Positions 31,348 to 40,309 are shown, counted from the stretch's first letter. The stretch: DNA of 64,000 nt from an uncultured Bacteroidota bacterium (GCA_902762805.1 CACWPQ010000022.1:1-64000), one strand, 5' to 3'. Numbers and translations are program-made. Notes: a model not told the origin generated them from the sequence alone.

Positions 31348-33462
31348 CTAGAAGAATTTGTTGCGCTGGTCGGTGATGTCTGCGCTCATGCGGAGGGCCT
31401 GGGTGAGGAAGCGTGCCTTGTTGCGGAAGCCCTGCTCGAGCTGAGCCTTGACGGCGTCGGCGCTGGCATTGGCGTTGGGGGTCTTGGAGTCGACCTGCAC
31501 CATGTAGACGCCGCTGGAACCCTTGACGGGGCCGACGAGGCCACCCTTGGCGACGGCCACAGCGGCCTGCACCTTGGGCTCCATGCCATAGCGGCCGAGG
31601 TAGTAGTCGGCGTAGGAGATGCTGTCGAGGGTGTCTACCTGCACGGCCAGTTTGGCGGCGATGCTGTTGATGTCTTTGCCCACCTTGGCAGCCTCTTCGG
31701 CGCGGGCCATGAGGAGTTCGGCCTTCTTCTCGTTGCGAACCTGCTGTTCGATCATGGGTTTCACCTGGTCGAGGGTGGCATAGCCTTTCTTGAAGACGTC
31801 CTTGAGGGCGGCGACGATGAACTGGCCGTCGCACTCGTAGACCTGGTCGGCGACGGTGCCCACCTTGGTCTCCTCGCCGAAGGCCCACTGGACCACCTGG
31901 CGGGCGTTGGAGACGCCGGCGAGGTTCTCGGTCATGAGGTTGACGCGGGCGTTGCGCACCTGGAGGTTTTCCTGCTGGGCGGAGGCGGTGAAGGAGGCGA
32001 TGGAGCGGTTGGCGGCGGCGAATTTGTGGGCGGCGGCGAAGACGGCGTCGTTGGTGGCCTTGGAGGGTTCGATCTCGCGGGTGATGAGGGCCACGCGGTA
32101 TTTCTTGGTGGCCTGGGTCTTGTCGGTCACTTTGACGACGAGGAAGCCCACGCCCTGGGGATGCTCAGCCACGAAGTGGCCACCGACGGGGGTGTTGATA
32201 ATCTGCTCGTTGAGGAAGCCGTAGCCACCGTCGAGCTGCCACTGCATGTCGCCCTTGGTCTCGTTCTTCTGGGGGTCGTCGCTGAACTGTTCGAGGGCGG
32301 CCTCGAAGGTCATCTTGTTGCCGTTGAGGAGGGCGAGCACGCTGTCGGCCAGCACTTTGGCCTGGTCGTTGGAGCGGGTGGTGATGCCGGTGCCGGCATT
32401 TTGGTTGAGGACGTAGATGACGCTGGCGCGGATGGAGTCGGGGCGGACGGCGGTGCGGAGCACTTTGGCCATCATCCACTCGTTGCCGACGATGGCGGGC
32501 TCAAACTTGGCGCCGGCTTCGGAGGCGGCGATTTGGTCGCTCAGGGGGGAGGGGAAGGAGGAGGCTTTGACGTAGGAGGAGTCGTAGCTGCGGTGGCTCT
32601 CGCCGTTGACGAAGAAGGGGATTTCGGCGTCGGCGATGGTGTCGAACTCGGCCCAAACCTTGCGCACGTCGGCTTCGATGGCGGCGAGGTCGGCGGGGGT
32701 GGGGTTGACGGGGAAGGAGATGAACTCGAGGTCGCGCATTTCTTCCATGACGCGGAATTCGGCGCGGTGCTCGTCGTAGTAGGCCTTGTAGTCGGCGTCG
32801 GAGAGGGTGACCTCGTCGTCGGCCACGTTGTGGAACGGCAGGGCGGCGACGCGCACGTTGGCGAGTTGGCTACCGAGCTCGTTCACTTTGGCGGCGATGG
32901 CCTTGGGCATGTAGAAGCCGGAGGTGATCATGCCGGAGTATTTCTGCTGCTGGCGGTCTTTTTTGACGGTTTTTTCGAGTTCGACCCACTGCAGGCGGGC
33001 GGCGGTGTCGAGCTGGTCGAAGTTTTCGATGATGCGGTTGACGTAGGCGTAGTCGTACTGGCCGGTCTGCGGATTGGTGAAGTTCTGGCGCATGTAGGGG
33101 TGGATGAACTGGCCGGTGTACATGTCGCTGACCTCGGCCGGGGTGACCTGGAGGCCGAGCTTGGAGGTCTGCTCCTCGAGGAGGGTTTCGTCGACGAACT
33201 GCTGCCAGACGGCGTCGCGGATTTGGTTCTGCACGTCGGCCGGCACCTGGCTGGTCTGCTGCTGCATTTTGTAGTTGTTTTCCATCTGCATCACCAGGTC
33301 GTCGAAGCGCTGGCGCGTCATGACGGAGTTACCCACCTTGCCCATGTCGGGGATGGACTGGTTGTTTTTGGTCAGGTCGCCGAGGATGAAGGCGATGATG
33401 GCAATACCCACGATAGCCACGGCTATCCACGAATGCTTTCTGATACTTCCAATGATTCCCAT
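31348..33462 (-). CDS. PpiD/SurA-like periplasmic peptidyl-prolyl isomerase
   Basis: 704 residues. N-terminal membrane helix WIAVAIVGIAIIAFILGDL at residues 11-29, then a SurA-N-type helical chaperone domain (GKVGNSVMTRQRFDDLVMQM). In the middle a parvulin-like domain (about 340-450: HPQGVGFLVVKVTDKTQA) and a second degenerate one. Assists folding of secreted and outer membrane proteins. First gene of the five-gene envelope operon running to lptF/G. Confidence 0.88.
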   Translation of the reverse strand: MGIIGSIRKHSWIAVAIVGIAIIAFILGDLTKNNQSIPDMGKVGNSVMTRQRFDDLVMQMENNYKMQQQTSQVPADVQNQIRDAVWQQFVDETLLEEQTSKLGLQVTPAEVSDMYTGQFIHPYMRQNFTNPQTGQYDYAYVNRIIENFDQLDTAARLQWVELEKTVKKDRQQQKYSGMITSGFYMPKAIAAKVNELGSQLANVRVAALPFHNVADDEVTLSDADYKAYYDEHRAEFRVMEEMRDLEFISFPVNPTPADLAAIEADVRKVWAEFDTIADAEIPFFVNGESHRSYDSSYVKASSFPSPLSDQIAASEAGAKFEPAIVGNEWMMAKVLRTAVRPDSIRASVIYVLNQNAGTGITTRSNDQAKVLADSVLALLNGNKMTFEAALEQFSDDPQKNETKGDMQWQLDGGYGFLNEQIINTPVGGHFVAEHPQGVGFLVVKVTDKTQATKKYRVALITREIEPSKATNDAVFAAAHKFAAANRSIASFTASAQQENLQVRNARVNLMTENLAGVSNARQVVQWAFGEETKVGTVADQVYECDGQFIVAALKDVFKKGYATLDQVKPMIEQQVRNEKKAELLMARAEEAAKVGKDINSIAAKLAVQVDTLDSISYADYYLGRYGMEPKVQAAVAVAKGGLVGPVKGSSGVYMVQVDSKTPNANASADAVKAQLEQGFRNKARFLTQALRMSADITDQRNKFF

Positions 33463-33520
33463 TGTTTGTTAGCGGTTTTTGTTATTATTATTTATATTTA
33501 TTTTCGCGTATAAAAACGTG

Positions 33521-33528
33521 CAAAGGTA
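33521..33528 (-). promoter_or_regulatory. -7 promoter box of envelope operon
   Basis: TACCTTTG on the minus strand, 58 bases upstream of the ppiD start. Confidence 0.58.
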
Positions 33529-33931
33529 CGAATAAATTCGGTCGTGGAGAAATTTTTTTTATCCCGACGCGGAATTTATTTTTATAACATTCTGTTATTC
33601 ATTGTGTTTTATTATGCTTATTTAACCTTATACATCGGGTTGCCGGTGGCGAAAAGTGGGGCGAAGAGCGGGTGTGTGGAGTGAAAATGCTGCCATTTGT
33701 GGCAGTAGCGTACATGTTTTGGTATAAGATGTTGTATATTAACCACATATATTCAACGTAGGGACGCTGTCAAAAACCCGTCGAAAAAACGGTTTTTCCC
33801 CGGAAAAAGGGCGATTTTGGGTAGTTTTCAATATGGTGAAAATCAGCCTATTGGAGGCACCCTCTTCTTCCCCTCTTCTTCCTTGCCAGGGCACTGGTAA
33901 GGCGGGTTAAAAACAGTTGCTCATATTGGGG
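33529..33931. other. AT-rich gap with leader repeat copy 5
   Basis: About 400 bases without a gene between ppiD and cdd. It holds an AT-rich promoter region (33529-33640), a middle part without recognisable features, and the inverted leader repeat at 33861-33882. No open frame of note. Confidence 0.5.
33861..33882 (-). repeat. Leader repeat (GGAAGAAGAGG)2, copy 5
   Basis: On the minus strand two perfect 11-mers GGAAGAAGAGG (33882-33872 and 33871-33861), followed by GTGCCTCCAATAGGCTGAT. Oriented toward ppiD, 330 bases upstream of its -7 box. Confidence 0.7.
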
Positions 33932-34402
33932 TCAAAAATCGAAGGCGAAGGGCATGAGGCTGGCCACGGAGGGGAGCACGCGGACGCGCCCACCGGCGAG
34001 GTGGCAGAGGATGCGCATCGGGTGCCCCTGCTGCTGTTCGTATTCGAGCAGCACTTGGCGGCAGGCGCCGCAGGGCGAGGCCTCGCAGAGTTGTCCCGCA
34101 GCGTTGCGTCCGACGATGGCGAGTGCTTCATAATCACGCATTTCTGGCCGCCCGGCCGAGGCGGCGAAGATGGCTGTGCGCTCGGCGCAGAGGCCGGAGG
34201 GGTAGGCGGCGTTCTCCTGGTTGGCACCGCGCACAACACTGCCGTCTTTCAGTCGCAGGGCCGCACCCACGTGGAAGTGCGAATAGGGCGCATAGGCACC
34301 GTCGGTGGCTTCGATGGCGGCCTGCATCAATTGGCGGTCGGCAGCGGAAAGCTGCTCGATGGCGTCATATTCTTGATAGTCAATGTGTAGCGATTTGTCC
34401 AT
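33932..34402 (-). CDS. cdd: Cytidine deaminase
   Basis: 156 residues. Zinc-site motifs CAERTAIF (C/HAE) near residue 72 and PCGACRQVLLE near residue 110, and the YSHFHVGAAL segment of the homotetrameric class. Deaminates cytidine and deoxycytidine in pyrimidine salvage. The start at 34402 is the first ATG behind the -7 box; a longer frame continues through the divergent dus promoter and was rejected. Confidence 0.94.
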   Translation of the reverse strand: MDKSLHIDYQEYDAIEQLSAADRQLMQAAIEATDGAYAPYSHFHVGAALRLKDGSVVRGANQENAAYPSGLCAERTAIFAASAGRPEMRDYEALAIVGRNAAGQLCEASPCGACRQVLLEYEQQQGHPMRILCHLAGGRVRVLPSVASLMPFAFDF

Positions 34403-34420
34403 GGGATGCTGTTTTGGCTG

Positions 34421-34428
34421 CAAAGATA
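34421..34428 (-). promoter_or_regulatory. -7 promoter box of cdd
   Basis: TATCTTTG on the minus strand, 18 bases before the start; divergent from the dus box. Confidence 0.6.
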
Positions 34429-34449
34429 CACATATTTCCGAAAAAGTAG

Positions 34450-34457
34450 TATCTTTG
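34450..34457 (+). promoter_or_regulatory. -7 promoter box of dus
   Basis: TATCTTTG, 9 bases before the dus start codon, so the leader is very short or absent. Confidence 0.6.
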
Positions 34458-34466
34458 CATTTGGAT

Positions 34467-35438
34467 ATGGAATTGAAACTGCCCGTAAAAGACTGTGTGA
34501 TAGGTCTCTCGCCGATGGACGATGTGACCGATATGCCTTTCCGCCAGCTCTGCAAGGAGATGGGCGCCGACTGGCTGGTGACCGAGTTCATCGCCTCCGA
34601 GGCCCTGAACCGCGATGCCGAGAAGAGCCTGCGCAAGATGCGCTTCACGGACGGACAGCGTCCCATCGGCATACAGATTTTCGGCGCCAACGAGGAGGAG
34701 CTGCTGCGCTGCCTCGAGGTGGTGGAGCGTGCCGAGCCCGACTTTGTGGACATCAACTGGGGATGCCCCGTGCGCAAGGTGGCGGGCCGCGGTGCCGGCA
34801 GCGGCATCCTGCAGGATATTCCCAAGATGCTGAAAATCACCGCCTCCATGGTGCGTCGCGCCACGCTCCCCGTCACCGTCAAGACCCGCTTGGCCTACAG
34901 CGCGGAGACCATGCCGGTCGTCGACTTCGCCGAGGCGCTCCAGGACACCGGCATTGCCGCCCTGGCCATCCACGGCCGCACCAAGAGCCAGATGTATGGC
35001 GGCACGGCCGACTGGACGATGATAGGCGCCGTCAAGGCCAACCCCCGCATCCATATCCCCATTTTCGGCAACGGCGACATTGCCGGCGGGCAGCAGGCCG
35101 TGGAGCACCATCGGCGCTACGGCGTCGACGGCATCCTCATCGGGCGCGCCGCCGTGGGCAATCCCTGGATTTTCGAGCAGTGCCAAAGGGCTTTCGCCGG
35201 GCTGCCCGAAAGGGAAGTCACTGTAGAAGAGCGCGTTGAGGTGTGCCGCCGCCACCTGCTGGCCGCCGTCGAGTTCTATGGCGAGCGCACGGCGGTCTTC
35301 AGCCTCCGTCGCCATTACGGCAACTATTTCAAGGGATTGTACAATTTCAAGCCCCACCGCCTCGCCCTCGGCGCCGCCACCACCGTGGAGGCCACGCTCG
35401 CCATCCTCGACAAGATAGAGGAAAATTACCGCGATTGA
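34467..35438 (+). CDS. dus: tRNA-dihydrouridine synthase
   Basis: 323 residues, FMN-binding TIM barrel. LSPMDDVTDMPFRQLCKEMG near the N-terminus, DINWGCPVRKV with the catalytic Cys near residue 93, and AIHGRTKSQMYGG near 165; C-terminal helical domain with RRHYGNYFKGL. Reduces uridine to dihydrouridine in tRNA D-loops. The position specificity (DusA/B/C type) cannot be fixed from sequence alone; the CPV form resembles DusB. Single-gene unit. Confidence 0.93.
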   Translation: MELKLPVKDCVIGLSPMDDVTDMPFRQLCKEMGADWLVTEFIASEALNRDAEKSLRKMRFTDGQRPIGIQIFGANEEELLRCLEVVERAEPDFVDINWGCPVRKVAGRGAGSGILQDIPKMLKITASMVRRATLPVTVKTRLAYSAETMPVVDFAEALQDTGIAALAIHGRTKSQMYGGTADWTMIGAVKANPRIHIPIFGNGDIAGGQQAVEHHRRYGVDGILIGRAAVGNPWIFEQCQRAFAGLPEREVTVEERVEVCRRHLLAAVEFYGERTAVFSLRRHYGNYFKGLYNFKPHRLALGAATTVEATLAILDKIEENYRD

Positions 35439-35594
35439 GGCCATCTTCCCACGATTTTCACACAACCGCAGCGTATTGGAAACGTTAAAAAAGTGTTAAT
35501 GTCTTATGGACGAACCCCGATTTCGGCGCAAAGGTTACCATGAAGTAACTGACTTCCTCCTGGGTGCCTTCTTGCCGGAACGGAGGAATGGGTG

Positions 35595-35602
35595 TACTTT
35601 TG
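35595..35602 (+). promoter_or_regulatory. -7 promoter box of cupin gene
   Basis: TACTTTTG, 34 bases before the start codon. The preceding 35439-35590 stretch shows no other feature. Confidence 0.58.
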
Positions 35603-35636
35603 CAGCCGAAAATCAAACAACAAAAACATTACAACA

Positions 35637-36089
35637 ATGAGAACAATCGAAACAATCAAGAGTGGCCGCAACTACAAGGCCGTCAGCGTCGGAAACATCA
35701 ACCAGATCATCGAGCACGAGCTGCCGATGGGTCCCAACGTCATCCAGGGCAAGGTCTTCGTGGGCCAGGCCGTGGGCGCCATGGGCAGCGAGCTGTCGTT
35801 CCAGACCCTCGTCCCCGGTCAGGACAGCGGGTTCCTGCACACCCACAAGACCCACGAGGAGCTCTACATCATCCTGCGTGGCGAAGGTACCTACCAGGTG
35901 GACGGCGAGCAGTTCCCCGTCGGCGAGGGCACCATCGTCCGCGTGAGCCCCGACGGCCGCCGCGCCCTGAAGAACACCGGCAGCGAGAACCTGATGATGC
36001 TCTGCATCCAGTACCGCGCCGACAACTTCACCGAGGCCGACAGCCCGATGACCGACGGCAATATCCTTGCCGATCCACTGGTGTGGTGA
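35637..36089 (+). CDS. Cupin-domain protein
   Basis: 150 residues, single conserved cupin barrel. Metal motif 1 is HTHKTHEELYIILRGEGTYQ (GxxxxHxHxxxxE) near residues 78-97, motif 2 GTIVRVSPDGRRALKN has lost the canonical His. Binding of a small ligand or metal; function unknown. It has its own promoter and lies 41 bases upstream of the HxlR regulator, so it is a likely regulon member of the ADP-ribosylation module. Confidence 0.85.
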   Translation: MRTIETIKSGRNYKAVSVGNINQIIEHELPMGPNVIQGKVFVGQAVGAMGSELSFQTLVPGQDSGFLHTHKTHEELYIILRGEGTYQVDGEQFPVGEGTIVRVSPDGRRALKNTGSENLMMLCIQYRADNFTEADSPMTDGNILADPLVW

Positions 36090-36097
36090 TTTTTTCG

Positions 36098-36105
36098 TAT
36101 CTTTG
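36098..36105 (+). promoter_or_regulatory. -7 promoter box of HxlR-macro-SirTM operon
   Basis: TATCTTTG, 25 bases before the HxlR start codon. Confidence 0.6.
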
Positions 36106-36130
36106 CACCGTCATTTTAAAGAAAAAAAGG

Positions 36131-36505
36131 ATGAGCAAAGATTTCATACAAGACCCCGTCTTCCCGGAGTGTCCCATCCGCAACGTGCTGGTGCGCTTCA
36201 GCAGCAAATGGGCGCTGGCGGTAATCTACACCCTCAGCGGCAGGGACACTCCTATGCGTTTCCGCGACCTGGCGGAGAAGAACCCCGACTGCTCGCAGAA
36301 AGTGCTCACGAGCACCCTGCGCGGCTTGGAGGCCGACGGCCTCGTCAGCCGCAAGGTCTATCCCGAGGTGCCGCCGCGCGTGGAGTATGCGCTCACCGAC
36401 CGCGGCCGCAGCTTCATGCCCGTCATGCAGCAACTCATGGACTGGGCCTACAACAACCTCCACGACATCGTAACCGACCGCGAAAGATACTATGGACAGA
36501 ATTGA
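36131..36505 (+). CDS. HxlR-family transcriptional regulator
   Basis: 124 residues. MarR-like winged helix of the HxlR family: CPIRNVLVRFSSKWALAVIY, RFRDLAEKNPDCSQKVLTST, LRGLEADGLVSRKVYPEVPPRVEY (typical VPPRVEYxLT wing). A single N-terminal Cys (Cys14 in PECPIRN) is at the position used for redox or electrophile sensing in HypR and QorR-type members. It heads the operon and overlaps the macrodomain gene by 14 bases, so it probably controls the module in response to oxidative or electrophilic stress. Confidence 0.9.
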   Translation: MSKDFIQDPVFPECPIRNVLVRFSSKWALAVIYTLSGRDTPMRFRDLAEKNPDCSQKVLTSTLRGLEADGLVSRKVYPEVPPRVEYALTDRGRSFMPVMQQLMDWAYNNLHDIVTDRERYYGQN

Positions 36506-37283
36506 AAACATCGACTACTGCATCCGCTACCTGCTGGAGCAGGACCATGCCCAGGCGGAGATACCGCGCAAACTGCAGCGCAAGCAGGAGTTGCTGCGCG
36601 TCTTGATGAACATCTGGCGTCCGCAGCCGTTGGACATCGCGTTCCTCCAGGCTCAGGATGCGGAGCTGCAGGCACAACGGGAGGACAAAGGGGTCGTGTC
36701 GCTGAAGCACATCGCCGAACCCGGCCATTCGCCCCTTGCCGCCCCTGCCATCCCCCTCCTCTGGCAGGGCGATATCACACGGCTGAAGGTCGACGCCATC
36801 GTCAATGCCGCCAACAGTCGCGGTCTCGGTTGCTGGCATCCGATGCATGCCTGCATCGACAACGCCATCCATTCGGCTGCGGGACTGCAGTTGCGCCAGG
36901 AGTGCAACCGCATCCTGCAGGGCGAGACCATCGCCACGGGCGGCGCCATCATCACCCCGGGCTACAACCTGCCCGCCAAGTATGTGATACACACCGTGGG
37001 CCCCATCATCGGCGCCGACCAGCCGACTACCGGCGAGGAGGGGCTGCTGGCAGGGTGCTACCGCAGCAGCCTCTACCTGGCCAAAGAGCACGGTTGCCGC
37101 AGCATAGCCTTCTGCTGCATCGCCACGGGCGAGTTCCACTTCCCCAACCGCCGTGCCGCCGAGGTGGCCGTGCGCACCGTCCGCGAGTTCCACGAATCGT
37201 CGCGCTACCCCATCAAGGTGGTCTTCAACGTCTTCAAGGACATCGACTATGATATCTACCGGGAACTTCTCGCAGCGCGTTGA
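36492..37283 (+). CDS. Zinc-dependent macrodomain ADP-ribosyl hydrolase
   Basis: 263 residues. N-terminal helical extension of about 85 residues (as in Staphylococcus/Streptococcus macro proteins linked to SirTM) and a macrodomain from about residue 88. Visible are GDITRLKVDAIVNAANS, the zinc-binding motif GCWHPMHACIDNAIH (two Cys and one His) and the GGAIITPGYNLPAKYVIHTV segment. Removes ADP-ribose from protein. Directly overlapped by the SirTM gene that would add the mark, so the pair forms a writer-eraser module. Confidence 0.92.
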   Translation: MDRIENIDYCIRYLLEQDHAQAEIPRKLQRKQELLRVLMNIWRPQPLDIAFLQAQDAELQAQREDKGVVSLKHIAEPGHSPLAAPAIPLLWQGDITRLKVDAIVNAANSRGLGCWHPMHACIDNAIHSAAGLQLRQECNRILQGETIATGGAIITPGYNLPAKYVIHTVGPIIGADQPTTGEEGLLAGCYRSSLYLAKEHGCRSIAFCCIATGEFHFPNRRAAEVAVRTVREFHESSRYPIKVVFNVFKDIDYDIYRELLAAR

Positions 37284-38097
37284 CGCCCTGCGCAAACTGA
37301 TTGCAGAAACCGACGCCATCATCATCGGTGCCGGCAGCGGTCTGAGCACTGCGGCAGGGCTGGACTATGCCGGCGAGGAATTCCGCCGAGAGTTCGCGCC
37401 CTGGATTGAACGCTATGGTTTCACCGACCTCTACACCTCCGCCTTCTACCCTTTCGCATCCGAAGAGGAGCGCTGGGCCTACTGGGCGCGCCACATCTGG
37501 TTCTCGCGGTTCCGCACCGGCGGCACGGAACTATATCACAGACTGCTGCCACTTGTCGAAGGGAAAGAATGGTTCGTGGTCACCACCAACACCGACGGCC
37601 AGTTCGAGCAGAGCGGCTTTGCGCGCGACCGCATCTTCGCCACGCAGGGCGACTACGCCTACCTGCAGAGCCGCAGCGGCGAGGACAAGGAGCTTGTCTA
37701 CTGCAAGGACTGGGTCTTCCGGGCGATGGCCGCCACCGAGGACTGCCGCATACCCACCAGCCTCGTGCCGCGCCATCCGCGTACCGGCGAACTGTTGGCA
37801 CCCAACCTGCGCTGCGACGACACCTTCGTCGAGGACGACCGCTGGCACCGCCAGGCCGAGCGCTACCATGACTTCGTGCGCCGGCACTGCCAAGGACGTC
37901 TGCTCCTGCTGGAGTTCGGCATCGGATTCAACACCCCCGCCATCATCCGCTTCCCCTTCGAGCACATGGCCCTCAACTTCCCGCAGACGGCCCTCGTGCG
38001 CTTCAACCGCGACTACCCCGACGCCTCGCTCGAAGGCATCGAGGGGCACTTCATGGCCTTCACCGAAGATATATCCGCAATACTCAACAAACTATGA
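37249..38097 (+). CDS. Class M sirtuin (SirTM), protein ADP-ribosyltransferase
   Basis: 282 residues. Rossmann motif GAGSGLSTAAGLDYAGEEF at residues 28-46, TTNTDGQFEQSGF at 112-124 and ATQGDYAYLQ at 131-140. The general-base His of deacetylating sirtuins is Gln here (Q133), with N114 and D116 retained, which from memory is the class M pattern (N118, D120, Q137 in Streptococcus) associated with ADP-ribosyl transfer. The second residue of the usual DHQF is Gly. The start at 37249 overlaps the macro gene by 35 bases. The usual lipoyl carrier GcvH-L and LplA2 are not next to it, so the protein target is unknown. Confidence 0.9.
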   Translation: MISTGNFSQRVDALRKLIAETDAIIIGAGSGLSTAAGLDYAGEEFRREFAPWIERYGFTDLYTSAFYPFASEEERWAYWARHIWFSRFRTGGTELYHRLLPLVEGKEWFVVTTNTDGQFEQSGFARDRIFATQGDYAYLQSRSGEDKELVYCKDWVFRAMAATEDCRIPTSLVPRHPRTGELLAPNLRCDDTFVEDDRWHRQAERYHDFVRRHCQGRLLLLEFGIGFNTPAIIRFPFEHMALNFPQTALVRFNRDYPDASLEGIEGHFMAFTEDISAILNKL

Positions 38098-38543
38098 TAG
38101 AACAAGCATTCCAATTCCTGCGCCAACACAACGAGGGCGTGCTGGCCACCGTCAGCGGCGACCGCCCCCAGACGCGTGCCTTCCAGGCCATGAAGGTCGA
38201 GGGCACGACGCTCTACTTCGCCACCTCGGCCAAGAAAGCAGTCTACAGCCAGCTGCAGACGAACCCCAACGCGGAGTTTATCGTGCTGGCCGACAAGGTG
38301 AGCGTGCGCTGCGGCGGCACGGTGGCATTCGACGTTGACGTCGACACACAACGCTGGATCTACGACCACAACGAGGTCCTGCGTCGCCTCTACGACGACT
38401 ACCGACAGATGATTTACTTCCGTTTGTCCGTCGAACAGCTGGAATACTACGACCTGCGCCCCACGCCGCCCATCGTGCTGCATGCCAACCTCAACGACGG
38501 CACCGTGCGCGAAGGCTTCAAAGGCAGCAGATACAGTAAATAA
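38094..38543 (+). CDS. Pyridoxamine 5'-phosphate oxidase-like flavin protein
   Basis: 149 residues. Split-barrel FMN-binding fold: EGVLATVSGDRPQTRAFQAM near residue 14 and LYFATSAKKAVYSQLQTNPN near residue 40 are characteristic of small PNPOx-like flavoproteins. Four-base ATGA overlap with the SirTM gene places it in the same operon. Probably a flavin reductase or general detoxifying oxidoreductase in the redox module. Confidence 0.88.
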   Translation: MIEQAFQFLRQHNEGVLATVSGDRPQTRAFQAMKVEGTTLYFATSAKKAVYSQLQTNPNAEFIVLADKVSVRCGGTVAFDVDVDTQRWIYDHNEVLRRLYDDYRQMIYFRLSVEQLEYYDLRPTPPIVLHANLNDGTVREGFKGSRYSK

Positions 38544-38631
38544 ACAAATTAGTATTCCCGCCACACGCGGAATAATCTACAAGATTTACAAGATCTCGCA
38601 ATGCACGCAGTGCGAGCAGGCGAATAAATAT

Positions 38632-39123
38632 TTACAGAATCTTCAGCGCTATCGCCGCGCAGGCCTCGGCGTCGGCCAGGGCGTGGTGGTGGTTCTCCAG
38701 GCAGTAGCCGCAGGCCTCGCTGACGGTGTGCAGCTGGTGGTTGGGCAGGCCTTTGAGTTTGCGGCGCGAGGCCCGCAGGGTGTCGTGGAAGACATACCCC
38801 GGCCAGTCCATCCGGTACACCTGCATCACCGCCCGCAGGCAGCCCTCGTCGAACATGGCGTTGTGGGCCACCAAAGGCAGCCCCTCGATGAGCGGTTCTA
38901 TTTTGTGCCACACCGTAGGGAACACCTCGGCGCCGTCGGTGTCCTCGTGGCAGAGCCCGTGCACCCGCTGACAGAACCAGGCGTAGTAGTTCGGCTCCGG
39001 CTGAATGAGGCTGTAGAACGTATCCACCACCTCGCCCCCGCGCACCACTACCACCCCCACGCTGCACACGCTGGAGCGCTCCCCGTTGGCCGTCTCAAAG
39101 TCTATGGCTGCAAAGTCCTGCAT
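38632..39123 (-). CDS. DEDDh 3'-5' exonuclease (DnaQ-like)
   Basis: 163 residues, exonuclease domain only. ExoI motif AAIDFETANGER (D and E at residues 8 and 10), ExoII AHNAMFDEGCL near 86-96, ExoIII HHALADAEACA near 146-156 with the DEDDh His. Resembles the epsilon-type proofreading or stand-alone exonucleases. It lies 3 bases behind the ATPase gene and convergent with the PNPOx gene; the 88-base gap holds only short direct repeats (TACAAGAT) and a weak hairpin. Confidence 0.9.
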   Translation of the reverse strand: MQDFAAIDFETANGERSSVCSVGVVVVRGGEVVDTFYSLIQPEPNYYAWFCQRVHGLCHEDTDGAEVFPTVWHKIEPLIEGLPLVAHNAMFDEGCLRAVMQVYRMDWPGYVFHDTLRASRRKLKGLPNHQLHTVSEACGYCLENHHHALADAEACAAIALKIL

Positions 39124-39126
39124 GGG

Positions 39127-40263
39127 TCACACAATGTATTGTTTTATCCACAAACCAAAGAATCGGTCGCTGATGCGATACTTCCGGTCTGCTTCCACCA
39201 CAAGGTCTTCCTCGCGAAGCTTCTTAATAGCAGCCTGCACAGAACTAGCGGTGGTCAAACGATGTCGTTTGATGAAGGCTGCCGAGGTAATCTGCGAAGC
39301 CCAGCCGTCAGTGGCAATAGCGTAGAGAAGCGACTTTTGACGGATGGTGGTTTTGGAAAGAATCTCACGGTAAAAGCCATCATTGCCTTCCAGAATGGTA
39401 TGCAGGGAGTATCGGATTGTTTCTTTGTCGCAGACTTCACCAGCCTCCGTGTTGGAAAAAGCCTCATTCATCAGCTTCTGCACATAATAGGTATGCCCCT
39501 CAAACAGGTCGTAGGCCTCCGCTGCAATGGAGTGAGGCATCGTCTTCCCGCGTTCACGGAATTTCTCTTCAATAAAAGCAACATACTTGTCACGTGTAAT
39601 AGCATCAAGTGAGATATTGTCCGCGCTTTTGTAGAACGGACGGCTGGCGCTGTCGAACATCATGCCCAATAGGTGTCGTTCGCTGCCGGCAAAAATAAAG
39701 CGACAGTTGTCAATTTTCTGAAGGTATCCCCGTAGCAAGGCCTCCACATTCTTTTCTGGATATTTGGCAATCTGCTGGAACTCATCTATTGCCACAATGC
39801 ATGGCCGGTCGGCCTGTTGTAGATATTGGAAAATCTCCTCCAGCGTGAATTCCGGTCGGTCGATGTCGCCAAGTGCGATGTTGAACGAGGGAAGACCAGT
39901 GGCCGCATCAAATCCAAATTTTCCATTTATGCTCTTGAGTGCTTGGACGAGTTTTTGTGTCAGCTTCTTGCCATAGGGGACGGTCTGTTCGTACACCGCG
40001 CGCCCGAGGTCATAGACCAGCTCCTGAAGACACGTGGTGTGCAAAATGTCGATGAAGAAAGTGTAGTAATTGTCGGCAATCACCGTTTGATCAAAACAAT
40101 ATTGTATCAATCCCGTCTTGCCCATACGGCGTTCTGATCGGACAACCACATTGTTTCCGTTGCGCAGAAGCTTTATCAGTCGAGCCGACTCCTGCTCACG
40201 ATCGCAGAAATACTCAGGTTTTATTCGCCCTGAAACCACAAAGGGATTCTCGTCTTCTTTCAT
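39127..40263 (-). CDS. AAA ATPase of the archaeal-ATPase (ATPase_2) type
   Basis: 378 residues. Begins ENPFVVSGRIKPEYFCDREQE, Walker A RSERRMGKTGLIQYC near residues 42-56, Walker B IVAIDEFQQI near 135-144, and a C-terminal winged helix (about 300-375: ITSAAFIKRHRLTTASSVQA). Such stand-alone ATPases of Bacteroidetes accompany accessory regions; function is unknown. Three TTATGCAAATT-type sites lie just upstream of its promoter. First gene (in reading order) of a possible two-gene unit with the exonuclease. Confidence 0.85.
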   Translation of the reverse strand: MKEDENPFVVSGRIKPEYFCDREQESARLIKLLRNGNNVVVRSERRMGKTGLIQYCFDQTVIADNYYTFFIDILHTTCLQELVYDLGRAVYEQTVPYGKKLTQKLVQALKSINGKFGFDAATGLPSFNIALGDIDRPEFTLEEIFQYLQQADRPCIVAIDEFQQIAKYPEKNVEALLRGYLQKIDNCRFIFAGSERHLLGMMFDSASRPFYKSADNISLDAITRDKYVAFIEEKFRERGKTMPHSIAAEAYDLFEGHTYYVQKLMNEAFSNTEAGEVCDKETIRYSLHTILEGNDGFYREILSKTTIRQKSLLYAIATDGWASQITSAAFIKRHRLTTASSVQAAIKKLREEDLVVEADRKYRISDRFFGLWIKQYIV

Positions 40264-40285
40264 AATTCTCTATGTTTTTCGGCTG

Positions 40286-40293
40286 CAAAGATA
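40286..40293 (-). promoter_or_regulatory. -7 promoter box of AAA ATPase gene
   Basis: TATCTTTG on the minus strand, 22 bases before the start codon; operator-like repeats follow upstream at 40310-40354. Confidence 0.6.
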
Positions 40294-40309
40294 CAAACTT
40301 TTTCTCATA

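Noticed and set aside
30553..33513. Plus-strand open frame of 986 codons opposite ppiD and the M23 gene
   Set aside because: Gly/Val/Glu/His-rich antisense reading of clear genes with recognised domains on the minus strand.
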